NCBI GenBank assembly: GCA_900073065.1 | Contig: FJOG01000003.1 | Location: 460,369 to 524,368, forward strand | DNA from: Phialocephala subalpina | Taxonomy: Eukaryota > Ascomycota > Leotiomycetes > Helotiales > Mollisiaceae | DNA: 64,000 nucleotides | Direction: 5' to 3' | Shown here: positions 58,078 through 64,000 of the stretch, in pieces | Position numbering within the stretch: position 1 is the first letter of the stretch | How the letters are laid out: each line of letters begins with the position of its first letter | Program-made: the position numbers and the translations under genes | The notes under the pieces: generated by a model | Told to the model about the DNA's origin: nothing | The model's database searches: none | The model's input: the letters and a program-made list of their open reading frames with translations, nothing else

Positions 58078-59085
58078 TTAGCTGGGATAGTCTCGCTCTT
58101 GATTGCCGCAGAGTTCATCGCGATATTCCGTTCGAAATTTGAAAAAAAGATTCACGACATCTATACCTCTCTGCTGTAATCTTGCCCTGGAGATTCCGAA
58201 CCGTGCTAGTTCTTCTTGTAAATTGTCCCACGATGGATCATCGGGGAGAACACTATTGGGCGCCACGGCACGCAAGTAGAGTTTGTGGAGGTCGTTATCG
58301 GGATCCATGCTCGCATCTTTGCTGGAGAGACCGCCTGTGGCTGATTCTGATGATGTTCCCTGTTCCGATTTGCCTGAAGTAGTGGAGACATTATAGATCT
58401 TTGCTAGTACGTGAAGGGACTTCAATGTCGTTGGAGGTTCCTCCCGAGACTTGGCATCATGTCCATGCAGGTACGCGTCCAACACCACATACAAAGAATT
58501 TCCGGTTTGCTTTTTGTAACGAGAAATGGTATCTCGCCCAAGGATAACCCCACAGGAGTCGGTACCTTCCATAATTATCAACTTAGTTGCCCTTAGATTG
58601 AGGTTCAAATTATCGTTCGACAAATTGGCCTCAACTTGCCACATCGGGATCACCTCCTGCTTGCCGAAGGGGGTCGTATAGCTCTCCACCTTGTTTTCAG
58701 GAATGGGCTTTTGCTTAACAAGACCGATTTTATTCAGAATCAGCAGGGAGATGAAGCTCCTTGGTGATGACGGGTCGAGCAAGGCTGGCATACCCCGTTT
58801 TTTGCCTTCCAGGTCTTCGACCAGCACCGGAAATCCCCACCGAAAGGCATCTTCACTATCATCGCTATTCAAACTCCATCGATCATCCTTGATCATATCC
58901 GTAAGCGTGGGAGTCGAGAGTTTGGCTTGTCGAGGTGGTAACGTCGAGTCGCTATGCGCTCCAGGTAAGTCCACAGCATCTTCGCTAGTTTCACCCGGAG
59001 ACAAATCCTCCGTTCGCTGCAATCGAGGATCTAAGTACTTTCGCCCTTTGCTAAAGATACTAGGTATAAAGCCAAGTGCACTCAT
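58078..59085 (-). CDS. Protein with degenerate retropepsin-like region, unknown function
   Basis: Single-exon ORF of 335 aa from the ATG of MSALGFIPSIFSKGRKYL; the frame is open further upstream, so the start is uncertain. The middle reads RGMPALLDPSSPRSFISLLI, a stretch resembling retroviral-type aspartic protease regions, then CGVILGRDTISRYK like the D-ILG-D element of that fold. The catalytic DTG/DSG is DPS here, so activity is not expected. The end is FGISRARLQQRGIDVVNLFF. It stops five bases before the ATG of the next same-strand gene, so the two may be one broken or spliced gene. Confidence 0.5.
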   Translation of the reverse strand: MSALGFIPSIFSKGRKYLDPRLQRTEDLSPGETSEDAVDLPGAHSDSTLPPRQAKLSTPTLTDMIKDDRWSLNSDDSEDAFRWGFPVLVEDLEGKKRGMPALLDPSSPRSFISLLILNKIGLVKQKPIPENKVESYTTPFGKQEVIPMWQVEANLSNDNLNLNLRATKLIIMEGTDSCGVILGRDTISRYKKQTGNSLYVVLDAYLHGHDAKSREEPPTTLKSLHVLAKIYNVSTTSGKSEQGTSSESATGGLSSKDASMDPDNDLHKLYLRAVAPNSVLPDDPSWDNLQEELARFGISRARLQQRGIDVVNLFFKFRTEYRDELCGNQERDYPS

Positions 59086-59541
59086 GATTTCCGATGTCGT
59101 CCGGGACAGGAGTGAGTGGAAGGGAGGCGGTAAGAATGAAAGCACAAGTATTAGTGAAGAACTGGGAGCTCTGATGACAGATATTGAGCTTGCCGCCCAA
59201 AGATGTCTTCGGTGCGTAAGGCTCAAATGCTGAGCCACACACCCGATACGTATGAGGAGCTTTGCGATACCGTCTCGGTTCACAGCCAGTCACATCACCA
59301 CTTCAACTTGAGGTTATGCGGGCGGCTGTCAAAATGCCTGGGCGGTAAGTCGCCCACTCACGACCTGTCACTGTTCGAAGGCTTGCATGTGGCGTCTCTT
59401 TCGATGTGTCACTGGCACTTGAACTCCATCGACAGATATCACAAGAATCTGCGGGGGGGGGGGATTCACAATACGCGCGTTGCAGTCCATAATTCGAGCA
59501 TATAACCAGAATACATATCCCCCTTGTTATCTGTGAGACTG

Positions 59542-60446
59542 TTACAGACATCTGTGCTGATTGGTAAGATGCCGTTTGAGATTGTCCTTCCTCGTGAAAC
59601 CACCATTTAACCCATCAATCGAATGTGAACAGTCAACATAGCTACAAAAGAATCGACAACCATTATGTTGAGACTGGTGGCGAATGAGATCCTTCTCCAA
59701 AGAAAAGGCTATCCGTCGACCGATACAACCTGACTCAAGACATCGATGTGGCTTGGTGTGATATTTCTGGTGTCGACTGCTCGCTATCAGTCCTGCTTGT
59801 ATGGTATATAAAATACGGTAGGAAGGATATACTTGAGTTTGTGACGCTGGGAGAATGATCGATTACATTCCGGATACTCGCAAACCCACCCATCTTTGGA
59901 GGAAGCCCATTGTATCTTGGAATTTTTGCTTGTTGTGCGGATCGCCTGTACTGAAGAGGCCTCTTCAGTACCACCAGTTGTTGGCGATGGACTCGAGTTG
60001 TCGCTCGCAGCAGGCAAAAATGACCACAGGGTGGATAGCTCATCGACGAGCCGGCCATTTTCTCCAGGTACGCTCGATCCCCCCGAATCCCACCAGTTCG
60101 TTCCACCAAATAAAGCACTCCCGCACAAAACATCTCCAACAGCGAGTGTATCAAGCTCCATCAGATGAGGGTGAGAAGATTCAAAGCATAACGTGTCCAG
60201 CCCGCTAGGAGACTCTGCGCTCCGGTGACAGAAATCCTCGAGACTAGCATCGGGCCAGAGACATGCTTGGAGGCCATCTGATGGATCTTGATTGCCGTTG
60301 AAGTGACCGGAGACTGGTAGGTGAGCGGAGACTCCTAGAAGCTCAGTGTTAGAGTTAGCATACGGCAGATGGTCTTGTACTGATCGATCGAGCGTCGCAG
60401 CCGCATCACTCCCGATAACGCCATTGTACCCAGAAAAGAAAGCCAT
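59542..60446 (-). CDS. C2H2 zinc-finger protein (intact paralogue)
   Basis: Model: complement(59542..59776, 59833..60446), 282 aa; the 56-nt intron falls inside finger 1 in matching phase. An acidic, Ser/Gly-rich N terminus (SLEDFCHRSAESPSG) is followed by three fingers: CEYPECNRSFSQRHKLN|RHQKYH, CLESGCIGRR..FSLEKDLIRHQSQH and CSYVDCSHS..FTRKDNLKRHLTNQH. The finger spacing (Cys-x4-Cys and longer) is of the fungal C2H2 regulator type. It is probably a nuclear DNA-binding protein; the target is unknown. Its upstream block is duplicated near 54.5 kb beside the broken paralogue. Confidence 0.8.
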
Positions 60447-62179
60447 GTTAATATTCGCAATAATTTGAATGTTCCCAAAATTTGAAGTCGTATTTGTCGC
60501 TGTAAACTCGTTGCAACGCTCGACCGATCAGTACAAACCGTATACTAACCCTAACACCGAAGGAGCCTCCGCTCAGAGAAATAGAGAAGGATGGAAAGCT
60601 AGTCTGATGTTAGTAATGCCTAGGTATGAAGTAGAATGGGATTTGGGTTGTGAACTTACGGTAGTTGCTTTGATAGTAAAGTATATGGAGAAGAAAGTGG
60701 AAGAAGCGAGGGATCTGGCTGCAGTTAAATGCCCTCATGGCCGGCCTCTCGAAATCTTTTGGACGGCCTCCCACGTGAGAACCCGCAGGGTTGAGGGGAA
60801 TTTTCGACCAGTGAAGGACGAAGTTTGCAGCCATCTGCAAGCGCTCGGGATATGATAGTGACATGATTCGTTGAGAACCGAAAGGGCATTGGGAGCGCCT
60901 CCCACACCACATTCGGGGCGTCGTGGCGCAGGTCTTTTTTGGTCGGCCTCTTTGAAAAGTGAGGCTGAATCGGATGCCGTAAGGTTTAAGCTCTGTTGCC
61001 AAAGGCTATGCGAACGTTAACGGTATATGGAAGGGGAAAATCCGCTTGAATCGTGAGCATTTGACTCATCAATAAAATTGTGAATCGAATGTGGGGGAAG
61101 GAGAACGTAAAAACGGAAGAGCTGTAGAATAGACGATGAAGGTTTGAAGACGAAAACAGAAGTTGTGCCTCCCAGAAGGAGAGAGTGCACTCCTGCGCAT
61201 ACACAGAACAAACAGAAAGGAGAGAGACGCGACGTCGCAACTTCGCGCCAATAAATCGGAATCACTCGAGATTTCGAGTCGTATGGCATTGTCCGTCGAG
61301 ACAAAAAAAGGAAGCATCGTTGCTCGTCTCGCAGTGTTGTGCCAATGCATGGTGGTGGTGGTGGTGATATTGATGTGAGGAGCGTCTTGAAAAAAGCTTG
61401 GAGAAAATATCTCAGAGCACACCCCGTGATTAGAGAAAATTATCAGTGATTCTTTCCCACCAGACTCAAGAAAAAAAACATGTCCAACATTGTTCCATCA
61501 CAGCCTAGGGGATTGAAAGAAGGTTATGCCACGATTTTTTAAGACCGAGTCACGTGATTGTTAATTCCTGTTAGCGCTATCTGGCGCTAGCTTCTGGGAC
61601 ACAAAAAGGTCGAAAGGGTCGAGATTCCTCTTGATACAAACACGAAAAGACGATCCCAACCACACCACCAAACTGCGCTGTATGTATCCCTTTCCTATCG
61701 TTCTTGGTTGTCCTCAATGGCGCCTACCTCCATTGCGTTAGCTTCAGATCGATTCTCGGATCTCGCCCTCTTGTTGTTCCAGGCCGGCGGTGGCAGAACT
61801 CTTGCTGACTGTGTATCTAGCCACGTGAAAATGAACATTTATTTGTTCAAGGTCTTGAAATTCATCATTGATCTTCCCTTCGTCCCAATCCTCATCGGTT
61901 TTGTCCTTGGCTCTGCCATCACCATCTGCGGTTGTGAGTTATCCAGAGCCTCATTCTCTGGATCATTTTGGTTGACATTTCACAGTCATTGCTTGCTGGA
62001 CCTCTGGGTACTTCTGCAAGGAGTGGGTCGTGCACGTTTGCAAAGGACCAATCAGTTCAGTCACAGCACCAATTGGTTCGGCTACCTAGCGCCCATTTCC
62101 ACGCACAATCAAGCTGATTTTTCCAGTCCAACAACGCCTTTGAACGAACCCAACGACAACCTCGACAACCATCGCAACG
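60447..62179. other. Intergenic region: C2H2 upstream block and RPS6 promoter
   Basis: 60730-60980 is the block shared with 54460-54690. A short (GGT)n run lies near 61350. The ORF starting at 61708 runs into the RPS6 leader and is not supported. 61480-62179 presumably holds the RPS6 promoter and leader. Confidence 0.45.
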
Positions 62180-63287
62180 ATGAAGCTCGTAAGTATCCCG
62201 AATTCCTGCTGCGCGCTGATGAGGCAATGCTAATATTCTTCTTCTGCAGAACATCTCCTACGTACGTCTCCAATTCTCCCATCCTCGAGCGCCCGCACAC
62301 TCTCGAAATATCGAAATATCAAAATACAAACTGACATACAACACAGCCTGCCAATGGCAGCCAGAAGTTGATTGAGATTGAAGATGAGCGCAAGTTGAGA
62401 GTGTTCATGGAGAAGAGGTACGAACGGGCATATCCACTCTCGAAGCGCACAATCTGACAATGGGTACACAGAATGGGCGCCGAGGTTCCAGGCGACTCCG
62501 TTGGTGATGAATTCAAGGGCTACATCTTCAAGATCACTGGTGGCAATGACAAGCAAGGCTTCCCCATGAAGCAAGGAGTTATGCACCCAACCCGTGTCCG
62601 TCTTCTCCTCTCCGATGGCCACTCCTGCTACCGACCCCGCCGTACCGGTGAACGCAAGCGCAAGTCTGTCCGTGGCTGCATCGTTGCTATGGATCTCTCT
62701 GTCCTCGCTCTCTCAATAGTCAAGCAAGGCGACGCCGATATCCCAGGTCTCACCGATGTCGTCCACCCCAAGCGTCTCGGTCCCAAGCGCGCCACCAAGA
62801 TCCGCAAGTTCTTCGGTCTCACCAAGGAAGACGATGTACGTATCCATACATATATCCTCTTCGCCTGTCCTCCTCAATACCTAGCTGCGGAGACGCACAC
62901 AGGGAGGAGGTACGGAGTGTGAGCTAGAGATCTTGATTGCTAACGAAGTTCTGTCAAAATTTATAGGTCCGCAAGTTCGTTATCCGTCGTGAGGTTCAAC
63001 CTAAGGGCGAGGGCAAGAAGCCATATACCAAGGCTCCTAAGATCCAGCGTCTGGTTACTCCTCAACGTCTCCAGCACAAGCGTCACCGCCTCGCTCTCAA
63101 GCGTCGTAACGCTGAGCGTACCAAGGATGCTGCTGTAAGTCTCTTCCCACATATTCATGATACAAGGACCACAGACTGATCAATGCAACAGAATGAGTAT
63201 GCCGCCATCCTTGCCAAGCGTGTCTCCGAGTCCAAGGCTGCCCGTGTCGACGCCCGCAAGCGCCGCGCCTCTTCCATGCGCAAGTAA
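62180..63287 (+). CDS. rps6: 40S ribosomal protein S6
   Basis: Model: join(62180..62188, 62250..62261, 62347..62417, 62472..62835, 62967..63134, 63192..63287), 239 aa, every phase agrees. RPS6 is an RNA-binding protein of the small subunit and the classic S6-kinase target. Family sequence is clear: [20 protein letters not shown], then [74 protein letters not shown] and the Ser-containing tail KRRASSMRK with the kinase site. The first two exons are only 9 and 12 nt, as in other filamentous ascomycetes. The length equals the usual 239. Confidence 0.97.
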
Positions 63288-64000
63288 ACGTCTTTTCTCG
63301 ACATTACTTCAATTATACATCGCAGGGGAAAAGTTATGGTCATGGGTCTGGTGGTTTGGTCTGGTCTTGAGCGCACAACTTGGTTGATCATAGATGGTTA
63401 GACTTGAGCATGGGGGAATGGATTCTTGCTAGTCTTGGCATCTGCTGGTCTTGTATCATGATGAGTGGCTGAGATGGCCTTTTTCCTTTCTTTTCTGAAG
63501 TCTACGAAGGCATGGATGGCATAAAGTTACTGCATACAGCAGGTAGCTAGGCGTTATTAAAATGGCCTTCTAACTCTGAGCAATCTCTTTCGTACCGTGA
63601 CATCTGTGATATCTTGTACTTCTTCCACAGAACATGGCCTCCCGAATCTGAACCGAACCCATATCTTCAGATTCTGATTTAGTTCGGCGGCCATCTTCTA
63701 CATTCATTTGAGCCTGAACATCTTTGCAATTTGTCCAATTCCCATCCTACCTTAAAATTTTGCCTTCGCTTCTTCTCAACCCCGTCCATGATACTCCTCA
63801 AACAGGGAAATCGTAAACCTAGCTGCTGCCTCAGTCGCCAGCATCCTCAAAGGGCCCATCTGTGTCCCTTTCCTTCCCCCATCCTGTTCGCTGAAGCTGA
63901 AAACACAGCTTCACCCCACAGACCTTCCGCCCATCTCCTCTCCCGCGCCCTACGCGAACAGCGCTCCCACAAATATCCATCAAAATCCACACCTATAACC
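63288..64000. other. RPS6 3' flank to window end
   Basis: No gene is supported. A CT-rich stretch near the end could be the leader of a gene beyond the window. Confidence 0.4.

Noticed and set aside
59450..59462. G homopolymer run
   Set aside because: A simple run of about ten Gs near a gene end; no structure beyond that.
61708..62334. 208-codon + ORF across the RPS6 start
   Set aside because: Runs through the RPS6 leader, exon 1, intron 1 and exon 2 in another frame; the ribosomal gene explains the region.
1..64000. CRISPR arrays, tRNA or rRNA genes
   Set aside because: No regularly spaced repeats were seen, and I could not recognise any tRNA or rRNA sequence by eye; a tRNA scan was not possible.

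Overview
This is an accessory-rich segment of a filamentous ascomycete nuclear genome (Pezizomycotina, probably Leotiomycetes; this is inferred and not proven). The evidence is short 47-135 nt GT..AG introns, genes on both strands with no operons, and families typical of these fungi: HET, STAND/AAA, Zn2Cys6, C2H2, dynactin p150 with a CAP-Gly domain, and a six-exon 40S ribosomal protein S6 gene. I derived exon models by hand from splice sites and reading-frame phase.

Layout: 1-114 is the start of a gene leaving the left edge. 0.5-6.1 kb holds two F-box/LRR-like paralogues (the second probably broken), separated by a decayed Zn2Cys6 regulator fragment joined to a decayed MFS transporter fragment. 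6.7-7.75 kb is a frameshifted Thr/Cys-rich secreted-protein relic. 8.56-14.4 kb carries dynactin p150 and a GPI-type acid phosphatase. 15.5-19.1 kb encodes a STAND/AAA-type protein whose AAA domain lacks catalytic residues and which has an in-frame TGA near its end. 19.6-27.7 kb has a methyltransferase, a Cys-rich tandem family (one intact gene, one broken copy, one short relative), a small two-TM protein, a YjlB-like cupin and the replication factor Ctf8. 28.4-30.2 kb is an unrecognised gene with Zn2Cys6-like and PHD-like clusters. 31.4-33.8 kb is a HET-domain gene.

A gene desert with an AT island of about 450 bp (33.8-37.0 kb) comes next. It is followed by a 3135-residue DUF6606/DUF3638/DUF3645 protein (37.0-46.7 kb). 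I read helicase-like motifs in this protein, and it is the best lead in the window. 47.6-48.75 kb holds a small secreted cysteine-rich protein next to a 523-bp terminal-inverted-repeat element. 50.9-55.5 kb has a 15-bp repeat relic, a small 86-aa gene, a C2H2 pseudogene and an orphan last exon of the F-box family. 55.7-59.1 kb has two abutting unrecognised genes. 59.5-60.4 kb is the intact C2H2 paralogue, with a duplicated upstream region. RPS6 closes the window at 62.2-63.3 kb.

Functionally this is a mosaic. Conserved housekeeping genes (dynactin, Ctf8, RPS6, acid phosphatase) are interspersed with fast-evolving families (F-box, HET, STAND, Cys-rich, C2H2). Several of those families show duplication followed by decay by stop, frameshift or truncation, some of it resembling C-to-T mutation.
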